A program made the translations under genes and the position numbers. 33,970 nt of DNA from Gammaproteobacteria bacterium (lineage in GTDB: Bacteria > Pseudomonadota > Gammaproteobacteria > Ga0077536): assembly GCA_003540955.1 (NCBI GenBank), contig DPMX01000016.1, positions 1-33,970 of the forward strand. Direction: 5' to 3'. Of this stretch, positions 15,345-23,727 are shown piece by piece. How positions within the stretch are numbered: the stretch's first letter is position 1; each line of letters starts with the position of its first letter. The notes under the pieces were generated by a model. It did no database searches. It saw nothing but the letters and a program-made list of their open reading frames with translations, and was not told the origin of the DNA.

Positions 15345-17219
15345 CTAACCCGTTTTACGTATCTGAAACTTCGGCTTTCCTGGCGGCTCCAGTCCTGTTT
15401 GTTCTAGACATAGCGCCTTAAGTTGTTCAATCGTACCGCCCCGATTAAATATCTCTTCCCGATCTTCACCTACCGCACGCATTTCCATCCGGAGTCTATC
15501 CGTAGCATCCTCATCAATCGAAACCGCATCGATCATTACAACACCGTAGCGTCGTGCTCCTTCAATTGTAACAAGCCCGCGGTCGACATCCTTTGCCACA
15601 ACTAGCGGATCGCGTTCGTACGGTCTACCCCAGCCACCACCGCCCCAGGTATCGAAATTCAAAACATCTCCCGCCAACACTTTGATCCGATCGCGCTTAG
15701 AATGAAGGAGTTCTTCGGTACCGTCAGCGCGAACCAAGATCTTGCGACTACGGCGGCCCGGCAGACCCCCATTAACTCCCCAGGGATAGGTGAGCCAGCG
15801 GTCATCGTGGACCGATATCTCACCATCTTCCAAAAAACCGTAGCTAATCCTCAGCGCATTGCCACCACGGTGTTTGCCAGGTCCACCAGTGTCCGGCAAG
15901 GTCACATAATTTTCGATCCGCAGTGGAAAGTTACATTCCAGAAATTCATTCGGTACATTAGTAAAACTTGGCCACAGTGAATGCCCGTCGGGACCGTCAC
16001 CCGCAGGCCGGCCTGGTACGCCGCCGAATCCGATTTGATAGAGCTGATACCACTCGCCCTCACGGGTGTACCCAGAATACATAAAGTGCGGGCTATCGGA
16101 AAAACCGGCAGCACAAAGAAAATCTGGATTTCCTTGGCCGAGTAGTCCACTTAAGACATCGAATATCCGACCCAAGGCATGGGTACGACACGAGAGCGCA
16201 GCCGGATAGTTCGGCTTTAACAAACAGCCCTGTGGGATCCGCACTTCCATCAAGTCATAAAAGCCGTCGTTAAACATAATCTGTGGATCAAACACCATGA
16301 TCATGAACACGCCAGCGAACATCTTGAACATTTCTTCGTTGAGATAGAAGTTGATCGAGCCGACCGATTGCGGATCTGTCCCTGCAAAATCAAACACGAC
16401 CTTATCACCCTCACGCCACATACTGCAGGCGATCTTATAAGGCCCCATTCCCATACCGTCATCACAAACATAATCCTCAAAATATTGCTTTGTATCGGGA
16501 ATGGTATTGGCTATTAGCTGACCCATAGCTCGCTTATTACGTTCCAACAGTTCATCCAACGCAGAATAAAACTCATCGTCTCCAAAGCGCTCGGATAATT
16601 CATTGCACCGCTTCGATGCGAGTCGGCAGGCCGCTATAATCGCGTTAAAGTCGCTGCGATTCCAATGAGGTAAACGACAGTTATGCAAGATGATATTTAA
16701 GATATCTTCCTGCAGTTCATGGTTACGATAGATCTTCGTCGGTGGAACCAGAATACCTTCTTCAAAAATCTGGCGCGCGTCGGTGGGCAGGCTACCCGGT
16801 ACCTTTCCACCGATATCTGTCATGTGACCAAACATCGAAGCCCATGCGATCAAACGACCTTCTTTGAAAATGGGCATAAGCAACAACCAATCGTTTGCGT
16901 GGCTGATAGCGCCCCGACAGGAATAGGGATCATTGGTAAGAAAGATATCACCGTCCTCGATCGTGCCGTCATAGCCTTCAATAAACCCATGGATAAACGA
17001 TCCAAACTGCCCGACAATCATCTTCCCCTCGCAATTTGCGATCATAGGAAATTCGTCGTGCTGCTCTCGGATACCCGGCGACATCGCCGTTCTAAATAAC
17101 ACCGCGTCCATCTCGTATCGCAAATTCTTCATTGCATTTTCAATGATGTCCAAAGTGATGGTATCGAGTTCTAAACGTTCAAACGGAGCAGCGTTCTTTT
17201 GGATCAGCTCTGCGGCCAT
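15345..17219 (-). CDS. hyuB: Hydantoinase B / oxoprolinase family subunit
   Basis: 624-residue beta subunit of the ATP-dependent hydantoinase/oxoprolinase family, which works with HyuA to open a cyclic imide or lactam (N-methylhydantoin, hydantoin or 5-oxoproline). Characteristic segments are the N-terminal LDIIENAMKNLRYEMDAVLFRTAMSP, IFLTNDPYSCRGAISHANDW (metal-site region), GHMTDIGGKVPGS, the late RIENYVTLPDTGGPGKHRGGNA and the closing TWGGGGWGRPYERDPLVVAKDV. The length is slightly above common HyuB proteins (about 520-600). Start ATG 17217-17219 is preceded by AGAGGA with six bases spacing and lies 12 bp after the hyuA stop, a tight operon. The same fold also covers acetone carboxylase subunits, but the neighbouring amidase supports the hydantoin reading. 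Confidence 0.92.
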   Translation of the reverse strand: MAAELIQKNAAPFERLELDTITLDIIENAMKNLRYEMDAVLFRTAMSPGIREQHDEFPMIANCEGKMIVGQFGSFIHGFIEGYDGTIEDGDIFLTNDPYSCRGAISHANDWLLLMPIFKEGRLIAWASMFGHMTDIGGKVPGSLPTDARQIFEEGILVPPTKIYRNHELQEDILNIILHNCRLPHWNRSDFNAIIAACRLASKRCNELSERFGDDEFYSALDELLERNKRAMGQLIANTIPDTKQYFEDYVCDDGMGMGPYKIACSMWREGDKVVFDFAGTDPQSVGSINFYLNEEMFKMFAGVFMIMVFDPQIMFNDGFYDLMEVRIPQGCLLKPNYPAALSCRTHALGRIFDVLSGLLGQGNPDFLCAAGFSDSPHFMYSGYTREGEWYQLYQIGFGGVPGRPAGDGPDGHSLWPSFTNVPNEFLECNFPLRIENYVTLPDTGGPGKHRGGNALRISYGFLEDGEISVHDDRWLTYPWGVNGGLPGRRSRKILVRADGTEELLHSKRDRIKVLAGDVLNFDTWGGGGWGRPYERDPLVVAKDVDRGLVTIEGARRYGVVMIDAVSIDEDATDRLRMEMRAVGEDREEIFNRGGTIEQLKALCLEQTGLEPPGKPKFQIRKTG

Positions 17220-17231
17220 GATGAATTCCTC

Positions 17232-19289
17232 TTAGGCCTCTATAGGGCGAATAATAATGTTGCCAAAATCGTCTATCTCGCCGGCGTGCCCCGTCAAAAT
17301 CACACTAGTTGAATCCATTTCGGTGATAATCGCCGGACCTTCGATTCGGTTTCCAGACTGAAGCTTGGAGCGGTCGTATATAGTTGCCTCGTAGTCAAAA
17401 CCGTCCATAAAAACATTCTGCCGTGCAATGATCGCGCTCGATGCGTCCGCATCACCTGGTTCTAGCTTTTCGGCCGGCACCATCGTTGCCTTACCTTGTA
17501 CCACCGCACGCAAATTCACGACCTCTTTATCCACATCCAAGGCGAAAGTGAAAAGTTGTTTGTGGGTATCGTCAAATTGCTCGCCGATAGCATCGAGGCC
17601 GTCAGCCTCTAGCGCCTTGATATCGGCATCAACTGTCAACAACAAGCCTTGTCCGTGATAACGCAGATCGGCCTGATAGGTCACGTGCTGGTCCGAGCGC
17701 GGAACGTTCTCTGCGTCGAGACTGGTGGCCGCAGTCTCTGCTAATCCATTTAAGATCTCCGTCACTTCTCCCGCAGTGATATCCCGAAATCGACGAATAA
17801 AGGTGCGCGAGGCTTCGTCACGCACCCGCGTCGTGGCATCCCCAGAAGCACACAAAACGCCCGGACCAGGGGGGATGATAACCGGCCAACTACTCATCAA
17901 TCGTCCCAATGCATTCGCATGGAGCGGACCAGCGCCACCGAAGGCCATGAGGGCAAAATCGCGCGGGTCATAACCTTGTTCTATCGAGACGAGCCGAAGC
18001 GCACCGAACATATTCTCGTTGACGATATCGATTATCCCTGCTGCGGCAATTTTCAACGGCAGCTTTAGGGCATCAGCAATTTTCTCCACGGCGCTCTCAG
18101 CTGACGCACCATCAAGTTGCATATCGCCGCCGAGCAAAGCACTTTTAGGTAGATAACCAAGCACCATATTGGCGTCAGTCACTGTTGGTTCTTTTCCGCC
18201 CTTACCATACGCCGCCGGTCCCGGCTCAGCGCCCGCACTTTGGGGGCCAACTCGCAACGCCCCGGTGAGTTCCGGCACATGAGCTATTGAACCACCGCCC
18301 GCTCCAACTGTACGCACATCGATCGACGAAGCACGCACTGTGACGTCACCCACTGTCGTCTCCCGGCGAGTCTGCGCTTCCCCATCTTGGACCAAAGCGA
18401 CATCAGTTGACGTACCGCCCATATCGATAGTCAATAGATTCGAATACCCCGCCTGTTTAGCGATCCAGACCGCACCTGCAACCCCACCAGCGGGACCACT
18501 CATCAATAAATTAACGGGATATTCCGCCGCAGAGCTCGATGAAGCGAGCCCACCGTCGGAACGCAGCACGTGTAATTTTACGTCGCCCATACGACTTTTA
18601 AGCTCACGGGTTAGATTTTCGATGTAAGTTTGCACACGGGGCCGGACATATGAATTTGCTACGGTGGTCACCGCACGCTCGTATTCCTGCATCTCAGGAA
18701 TGACATCAGATGACAACGATACTGGGATATCTGGCATTACCTCTAACGCAATATCGCGGATCCGTCGCTCATGCGCCGCATTCGCGAACGAGTTGATAAG
18801 GCATACTGTAAGTGCCTCAATCTCGCGCCCTTTTAGGAACTCAAGGCGCTGCCGAAGCGAGTTCTCATCCAACGACCGAACTACGGCTCCATCGGCTCCA
18901 ATACGTTCGTCAGCCTCGACCGTCAATTCTAGCGGTGCCATCGGTTCGCTCTTATTGTAGATTACCCACCCACCGAGACCTCCAGGTACATATGAACGTG
19001 CTATCTGGAGCACCTGGCGAAAACCCTGTGTCGCGACTAAGCCCACTAGGGCACCGGTTCCGGTAAGCACGGTATTGGTAGCCACTGTAGTACCGTGCAT
19101 AACGTGACCTATCTCGCTCGGAACGATACCTGACCTCACACATGCCCGCTCAATCCCATTAAGAACGCCTACGGATGAGTCCTCTGGGGTCGACGGTACC
19201 TTGGCTGTGAAGATTCGGCCGTTATCCTCGTTAACTAAAAATATGTCGGTAAAAGTACCCCCGACATCCACTCCCAGGGTATAGGGCAT
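17232..19289 (-). CDS. hyuA: Hydantoinase A / oxoprolinase family subunit (ATP-binding)
   Basis: 685-residue alpha subunit of the ATP-dependent hydantoinase/oxoprolinase family. The actin-like ATPase motifs are present: DVGGTFTD (8-15) as phosphate loop 1, MHGTTVATNTVL, MSGPAGGVAGA, LTIDMGGTSTDVALV as phosphate loop 2, and TVGAGGGSIAHV followed by PAAYGKGG. FGGAGPLHA marks the C-terminal lobe. It phosphorylates or activates the ring carbonyl while HyuB completes ring opening. The length is normal for the family (about 680-700). ATG 19287-19289 has AAGGA nine bases upstream. It is the first gene of a leftward operon with hyuB (12-bp gap) and probably the amidase gene, and is divergent from the methyltransferase gene, with 170 bp between them. 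N-methylhydantoin, hydantoin and oxoproline activities cannot be told apart by eye. Confidence 0.93.
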   Translation of the reverse strand: MPYTLGVDVGGTFTDIFLVNEDNGRIFTAKVPSTPEDSSVGVLNGIERACVRSGIVPSEIGHVMHGTTVATNTVLTGTGALVGLVATQGFRQVLQIARSYVPGGLGGWVIYNKSEPMAPLELTVEADERIGADGAVVRSLDENSLRQRLEFLKGREIEALTVCLINSFANAAHERRIRDIALEVMPDIPVSLSSDVIPEMQEYERAVTTVANSYVRPRVQTYIENLTRELKSRMGDVKLHVLRSDGGLASSSSAAEYPVNLLMSGPAGGVAGAVWIAKQAGYSNLLTIDMGGTSTDVALVQDGEAQTRRETTVGDVTVRASSIDVRTVGAGGGSIAHVPELTGALRVGPQSAGAEPGPAAYGKGGKEPTVTDANMVLGYLPKSALLGGDMQLDGASAESAVEKIADALKLPLKIAAAGIIDIVNENMFGALRLVSIEQGYDPRDFALMAFGGAGPLHANALGRLMSSWPVIIPPGPGVLCASGDATTRVRDEASRTFIRRFRDITAGEVTEILNGLAETAATSLDAENVPRSDQHVTYQADLRYHGQGLLLTVDADIKALEADGLDAIGEQFDDTHKQLFTFALDVDKEVVNLRAVVQGKATMVPAEKLEPGDADASSAIIARQNVFMDGFDYEATIYDRSKLQSGNRIEGPAIITEMDSTSVILTGHAGEIDDFGNIIIRPIEA

Positions 19290-19459
19290 GGGTAATTATC
19301 CTTCTGACATAAGTAAGTAAATTAGACCATGAAGAAGGCCTAAGGTCCCGCATTTTTGGCCCAAGCATGTGCAAAAACCAAAATCTTTGATATAGATTAG
19401 GTATCATAAGAATAGATATTCGAAAACATAGCCGCCTCGAGCGACAAAAGGTCAACGTT

Positions 19460-20638
19460 ATGAGTAACGAAAACAACCCTACCATGCAAGCCGAGCACAA
19501 AGTATCAACCCCTACCAACCACGACGAATTCGCCCGCCAAGAATTTGTCAGATCCTACAAACAATACCTCGTCAAACATGTCCATGGCACCAACCAACTG
19601 GCATATGAGAAACGGGTGAAGCCGAAGATAAAACACGACAAAGGACGTGACCCACAAAACCGTTTCGAGGTTCGTGATGAGATGGTAGCCGACCCGCAGT
19701 ACCAAATGTTTAGCACGCTGTTGCGCACCAGCCAAGAAATGATGTGGTCTTCATGCCAAATCCCAGTGCAGCGCAACCTAAAAGATTTAAACAAAAAGAT
19801 AAATAAAAGACAGAAAACGACATTAGGTTCATTGCGGCTAGATCCGGAACTTAAAACACCTGGGTATCACACGGCAGTCGATATCCACTGTATGCCCGGC
19901 GGCTATCACAGCGAATTTGACAAAAACGATGCTTCCGCAGGCATGGTCTATGACCGAGCGGTGCATATCTATGCAATGGGGCAGATGGGTCCTTACAACG
20001 ACGACATCGGTGCAAGCATCGCACTTTGGTTGAAAGAGAATCATCCAAAATTTCAACCGGTCAAGATCCTCGACCTTGGCTGCTCGGTTGGTAATAGTAC
20101 GGTACCCTACGTTGACACGTTCCCAAAAGCGGAGGTATACGCGTTAGACGTAGCGGCGCCCATGCTCAGATATGGTCATGCCCGGGCAGAAGATATGGGT
20201 AGGAAAATCCATTTCTCACAACAAAATGCCGAGTCGACAGACTTCGAAGACGAATCTTTTGATCTAATCGTGTCACATATTTTACTACATGAAACTTCCA
20301 ACAAAGCAATCAAAAATATAATAAGCGAGTGCCATCGCCTTCTTAAAAAAGACGGCATGATGGTTCACGCCGAAACTCCACAATACAAAGGAATGGATCC
20401 GTTTGACGCTTTTATGCTCGATTGGGACACACGTAACAATAACGAACCGTTTTGGGCAGGATCTCATGAGATCGACCTCGGGCAACTATCACGAGAAGGT
20501 GGCTTCGATCCGGACAAGAATTTCGAAACGATGATCCCCAGCGCCTTCCAAGTCGCCGAAGCTAAGCGTTCGCTCACTTTCCAAGGTGGCGACTTCGGTG
20601 GAGGCGGTTTCTGGTTCGTCTATGGCAACAAAAAATAG
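19460..20638 (+). CDS. Class I SAM-dependent methyltransferase with extra N-terminal domain
   Basis: 392-residue protein. The C-terminal part is a class I methyltransferase: motif I KILDLGCSVGNST (202-214), an acidic residue after strand 2 (ALD, D230), then FDLIVSHILLHE and HRLLKKDGMMVHAETP. About 200 residues precede it, which I cannot assign to a named domain: a helical part rich in Lys/Arg (residues ~25-120) and a conserved-looking block TAVDIHCMPGGYHSEFD (138-154) with histidine and cysteine, which could bind metal or substrate. ATG 19460 has AAAGGT seven bases upstream. It is head-to-head with hyuA and followed directly by a small helical protein. The substrate is unknown; a small-molecule O- or N-methyltransferase is the likeliest class. 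Confidence 0.82.
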   Translation: MSNENNPTMQAEHKVSTPTNHDEFARQEFVRSYKQYLVKHVHGTNQLAYEKRVKPKIKHDKGRDPQNRFEVRDEMVADPQYQMFSTLLRTSQEMMWSSCQIPVQRNLKDLNKKINKRQKTTLGSLRLDPELKTPGYHTAVDIHCMPGGYHSEFDKNDASAGMVYDRAVHIYAMGQMGPYNDDIGASIALWLKENHPKFQPVKILDLGCSVGNSTVPYVDTFPKAEVYALDVAAPMLRYGHARAEDMGRKIHFSQQNAESTDFEDESFDLIVSHILLHETSNKAIKNIISECHRLLKKDGMMVHAETPQYKGMDPFDAFMLDWDTRNNNEPFWAGSHEIDLGQLSREGGFDPDKNFETMIPSAFQVAEAKRSLTFQGGDFGGGGFWFVYGNKK

Positions 20639-20649
20639 TGGCGAGCACC

Positions 20650-20994
20650 ATGTCGAAATTACAACGCAAGGCCCGAGGCGAACGCCCCACGTTCTTTCAA
20701 GACCCAAACATCGACAAGGTTATCGCGATGGTTATGGGTCTTGCTGGAGAGGTTGCCGTGCTGCGCGACCGTCTGGACACGATCGAACACCTTCTAGAAA
20801 AAAAAGCTGGGATAAAGCGCTCGGAAATAGATGACTATAAGCCGAGCGAAACGGTGTCGGCGAGGCGAGCGGCGTGGCGGGAGCAATTTTTAGGGGAAGT
20901 GCTGCGGATCGTAGAGATAGAGAAAGAGGCTTTAGGAAGTGAGGATGGGCAACCCTATGACTCTGCGGTTGCCTTAGTGGAAGAAGAGAAATAA
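20650..20994 (+). CDS. Small helical protein of unknown function, partner of the methyltransferase
   Basis: I do not recognise this protein. From the ATG at 20650 it has 114 residues, strongly charged and predicted largely helical. A hydrophobic-heptad stretch IDKVIAMVMGLAGEVAVLRDRL with DTIEHLLEKKAG after it (residues ~20-53) looks like a coiled coil and could dimerise or dock on the upstream enzyme. A GTG at 20638 would overlap the methyltransferase stop as TAGTG and add four residues; neither start has a strong Shine-Dalgarno, which suits translation coupled to the gene before. No membrane segment, signal peptide or catalytic motif is visible. It ends 219 bp before the next gene, a gap in which I see nothing clear. 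Confidence 0.7.
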   Translation: MSKLQRKARGERPTFFQDPNIDKVIAMVMGLAGEVAVLRDRLDTIEHLLEKKAGIKRSEIDDYKPSETVSARRAAWREQFLGEVLRIVEIEKEALGSEDGQPYDSAVALVEEEK

Positions 20995-21213
20995 AGCCAC
21001 AGTTTTAAATCAAAAGCCATTAAGCGAGACTGCAACGTCTATATCTGCCAGTAACGTTTATATGGAAAGTCGCAGCGGTCGCGTAACAAACGCATCTGAA
21101 CGACCCTAGTTATGTTCGGTCATCGCATGCGCAGTTATAGCAAGCCCGCCGTTGCGATGAAATCATCTTCAACGTGATCCTAATTCACTAAATAACAGAC
21201 TCTGGAGGGATAG

Positions 21214-22074
21214 ATGGACTTCGGTGTATTCAGTTACAACACGAATTACGTGATGCAACCAATCGAATTGGCGCAAGCTCTCGAAGAGCGTGGGTTTGAA
21301 TCGTTGTGGATAGGCGAACACACGCATATCCCCGCAAGCCGAAAAACCCCGTATCCCTTGGGAGGGGAATTACCCCGAGTCTACGTTGACATGATGGATC
21401 CTTTTATCGCGCTGGGTGCCGCAGCCGCTGTCACGAAAAAATTGAAACTCGGGACAGGCGTATGTCTGGTCAATCAGCGAGACGTAATCACTTTAGCAAA
21501 AGAGGTTGCGACGTTAGACATACTGTCTGAAGGTCGGGTATTGTTTGGGATCGGTGGCGGTTGGAACCAAGAGGAAATGGAAAACCACGGCACACCGTTC
21601 GAGCATCGCTTTCGAATATTGCGCGAGAAAATCGAAGCGCTAAAGACGCTGTGGATGGATGACGAGTCAACCTACAAGGGCCGATATGTCTCATTCGACC
21701 GTGTATGGATGTATCCGAAGCCGATCCAAAAACCCTATCCGCCAATTCTGGGTGGTTTTTTCAGTGAATCTGGACGCAAGCGCGTCGTACGCTATTGTGA
21801 CGGGTGGATGCCGAACTTCGCTGCGATGGAAGACGCAGATATAGATACAGCATTCGCAAGTTTGCGACAACAAATGGACGAGGCAGGTCGCGATCCAGCA
21901 AGCCTTAGCCTTGGAATGTGGACCTTACCAGATGAAATGCCCAGTGAAGCAAAACTGGAAGCGTTTAAAGCCGCAGGCGTACAAAGAGTAATATTGTTCG
22001 TCCCAATTGGGCGCAGCGACAAAGTGCTTCCGTTCCTCGATCACTATGCTAAATTGATTCCAAAACTTGATTAG
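21214..22074 (+). CDS. LLM-class (luciferase-like) flavin/F420-dependent oxidoreductase, copy 1
   Basis: 286-residue TIM-barrel oxidoreductase of the luciferase-like monooxygenase family, resembling TIGR03619-type members labelled F420-dependent. Landmarks are LEERGFESLWIGEHTHIP (23-40), LKLGTGVCLVNQRDVITLAKEVATLDILSEGRVLFGIGGGWNQEE, HGTPFEHR, and the closing PFLDHYAKLIP. Whether it uses F420 or FMN cannot be decided here; no F420-synthesis gene is in the window. GGAGG lies five bases before ATG 21214. A close paralogue of the same length lies at 27283-28143, facing the other way. It stands alone between the small helical gene and a convergent NTF2-like gene. The substrate is unknown. Confidence 0.88.
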   Translation: MDFGVFSYNTNYVMQPIELAQALEERGFESLWIGEHTHIPASRKTPYPLGGELPRVYVDMMDPFIALGAAAAVTKKLKLGTGVCLVNQRDVITLAKEVATLDILSEGRVLFGIGGGWNQEEMENHGTPFEHRFRILREKIEALKTLWMDDESTYKGRYVSFDRVWMYPKPIQKPYPPILGGFFSESGRKRVVRYCDGWMPNFAAMEDADIDTAFASLRQQMDEAGRDPASLSLGMWTLPDEMPSEAKLEAFKAAGVQRVILFVPIGRSDKVLPFLDHYAKLIPKLD

Positions 22075-22086
22075 TGGGAGAATCTA

Positions 22087-22183
22087 TATGGGCGCGCAGT
22101 TGCCGGGAGCGTTTGCTGTGGCATTTAACCATCTTGAACTAATATAAAAAATATCAAGAAACAAACGCATAGCGCTTCCCATA
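22087..22183. terminator. Nested inverted repeats between convergent genes
   Basis: Three colinear inverted pairs are nested in the 122-bp gap: TATGGG (22087-22092) with CCCATA (22178-22183), GCGTTTG (22109-22115) with CAAACGC (22162-22168), and TCTTGA (22132-22137) with TCAAGA (22154-22159), around an AT-rich centre. On the plus strand the sequence ends in GATTTTT. It may act as a long, interrupted terminator hairpin for both converging genes, or as a structured RNA. The stem is interrupted by unpaired bases, so confidence is modest. Confidence 0.35.
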
Positions 22184-22196
22184 CGTTCTTAGATTT

Positions 22197-22706
22197 TTAA
22201 CCGATCTCACATGTTTGCAGATGCAGGCTCTGCCAACGACCATCGCGCTTTATCCAGGTGCCTGTGAAACGAAGCTCAACACCCCGCCCATACTTTTCGC
22301 GCATGCCAGGACTAACTAACGGATCATCCGCAGGGAAATCACCTTTACCCATATAGCGTCCATGCGATAAAACTACTTCTCCATAGAGGCGGCTTGTAAC
22401 CTCATACAGTTTGTATTCACTACTCCCCGATAGGTTCGCGATGTCAATAATCTCTTCGCGCGTCGCCTTGCCGCCCCCAGCAGAGAAATAATAGAACTCA
22501 TCAGCTAAGTTATTTTTATACCAATCATCGTCATGGACAGTTGCGGCCGTCATCCAGTCTTCATAAAGGAGTTCTATTTCCTTTTGTACATCTACTTCGG
22601 TCATGTCAACGGTCGTCTCAATTGCCTCAGAATTGGGGACCTTCGAAACTAGTCCTACACCGGCGGCGGCAAGGCCTAGTTTTAATGCATCTCGCCTTTT
22701 CGACAT
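22197..22706 (-). CDS. Tat-exported NTF2-like (SnoaL/DUF4440-type) protein
   Basis: 169-residue protein with a twin-arginine-like signal (SKRRDALKLGLAAAGVGLVS, residues 2-21) followed by an alanine-containing end near residue 28, then a cone-shaped NTF2-like domain: a helix VQKEIELLYEDWMTAATVHDDDWYKNNLADEFYYF and a strand-rich end VELRFTGTWIKRDGRWQSLHLQTCEIG. Such domains bind or isomerise small hydrophobic substrates, or act only as pockets. No catalytic set can be named. ATG 22704-22706 has GAGGAG seven bases upstream; the ATG two codons before it is too close to that signal. It is divergent from the SDR gene, with 184 bp between. Export to the periplasm is inferred from the RR motif. Confidence 0.8.
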   Translation of the reverse strand: MSKRRDALKLGLAAAGVGLVSKVPNSEAIETTVDMTEVDVQKEIELLYEDWMTAATVHDDDWYKNNLADEFYYFSAGGGKATREEIIDIANLSGSSEYKLYEVTSRLYGEVVLSHGRYMGKGDFPADDPLVSPGMREKYGRGVELRFTGTWIKRDGRWQSLHLQTCEIG

Positions 22707-22743
22707 TTTCATACTCCTCTCAACTACAGCAAAATATTAAGTT

Positions 22744-22785
22744 TCGATAATGTTTTAGAGCTAGATATCCTTTTACTCGATAATG
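22744..22785. repeat. 9-bp direct repeat TCGATAATG, 33 bp apart
   Basis: TCGATAATG occurs at 22744-22752 and 22777-22785, in the divergent promoter region between the NTF2-like gene and the SDR gene. The 33-bp period equals about three helical turns, which fits two protein dimers on one face of the DNA. The surrounding bases are AT-rich. Regulatory function is inference from position and spacing. Confidence 0.3.
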
Positions 22786-22890
22786 ATACTATCTACAACA
22801 CTGCCCGCGAACCGTGATTGAGAAAAAATAGAAGAATTCTGGGTTAAAGTAAAAATGAGTTGAACAGGGACACGCAGTTGGGGAATTACA

Positions 22891-23673
22891 ATGGACCTTA
22901 AATTACAAGGTAAACACGCACTCATAACCGGTGCGAGCAAAGGAATTGGAAAGGCGGTAGCCGAAGCGCTAGCAGCGGAGGGCTGCAATGTCGCACTAGC
23001 CGCTCGTGGAGAAAAAAGCCTCGAAGAACTTGCTGGAGTAATTAGAGAAAAATGGCAGGTCACCGCAACCACTCACCTAGTCGACCTATCGAAATCTAGC
23101 GAGCAGAACCGTTTGGTAGATGAATGCAGGGATATCAACATCCTGATCAACAATGCTGGAGCTATTCCAGCCGGTGAGCTCGACGAATTTGAGGAAGAAG
23201 CGTGGCGTGAAGCGTGGGATTTAAAAGTATTTGGCTATATCAACCTCTGTAGATCTTTTTTTCGTGAGATGAAAACGATCGGCGATGGGGTCATCATCAA
23301 TGTCATCGGCACATCAGGTCAACGGATGAATCCAATGTATATCGGAGGTAGTGTGGGTAACGCATCTCTGATGGCGTTATCACGCGCATTGGGTTCGCGG
23401 TCTACCGATTTCGGCATACGTGTCCTCGCAGTGAACCCCGGTATGACAGCCACCGACCGTGCGCGCTGCATGTTACAAAAGTGGAGCGAACAAAAATTCG
23501 GAACCCCAGATCGGTGGGAAGAATTTCTAGTTGAGATGAATCTTCCGTTTGGCCGTATGGGTGAACCAAGCGAAGTTGCCGATTTAGTTGCCTTCGCAGC
23601 ATCGCCACGTGCAAGCTATATTAGCGGAACAGTGCTAACTATCGACGGTGGCGCGAGCGATCGGAATCACTAA
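22891..23673 (+). CDS. SDR family protein with altered catalytic YxxxK motif
   Basis: 260-residue short-chain dehydrogenase/reductase fold. The cofactor motif TGASKGIG (13-20) and NNAG (87-90) are normal, and an ARG after strand 2 (R39) suggests NADP. The catalytic region reads NVIGTSGQRMNPMYIGGSVGNASLMALSRALG. Aligned on the ALSRALG helix, asparagine N157 takes the place of the catalytic lysine, and tyrosine Y150 lies seven residues before it instead of four. I remember related SDRs with the same GNAALMAFTRALG pattern, so this is a subfamily feature rather than a random mutation. Ordinary alcohol/ketone redox chemistry is therefore doubtful. GGGGA lies seven bases before ATG 22891. The gene ends 54 bp from the convergent CoA-transferase gene. 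Confidence 0.87.
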   Translation: MDLKLQGKHALITGASKGIGKAVAEALAAEGCNVALAARGEKSLEELAGVIREKWQVTATTHLVDLSKSSEQNRLVDECRDINILINNAGAIPAGELDEFEEEAWREAWDLKVFGYINLCRSFFREMKTIGDGVIINVIGTSGQRMNPMYIGGSVGNASLMALSRALGSRSTDFGIRVLAVNPGMTATDRARCMLQKWSEQKFGTPDRWEEFLVEMNLPFGRMGEPSEVADLVAFAASPRASYISGTVLTIDGGASDRNH

Positions 23674-23727
23674 AAGACGGCGTCCCCGATAAACAACTCC
23701 CTGCGCACTTCTGTTCGTCGCTCATCG

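Noticed and set aside
16719..17099. 126-codon plus-strand frame opposite hyuB
   Set aside because: Antisense shadow of the NDPY/GHMTDIGG region of HyuB.
15345..19289. Reading hyuA/hyuB as acetone carboxylase subunits
   Set aside because: The small gamma subunit of acetone carboxylase is missing and an amidase gene follows instead.
20995..21213. Search for a small RNA or gene in the 219-bp gap before LLM copy 1
   Set aside because: Only short, imperfect inverted repeats were seen and no open frame with a ribosome site.
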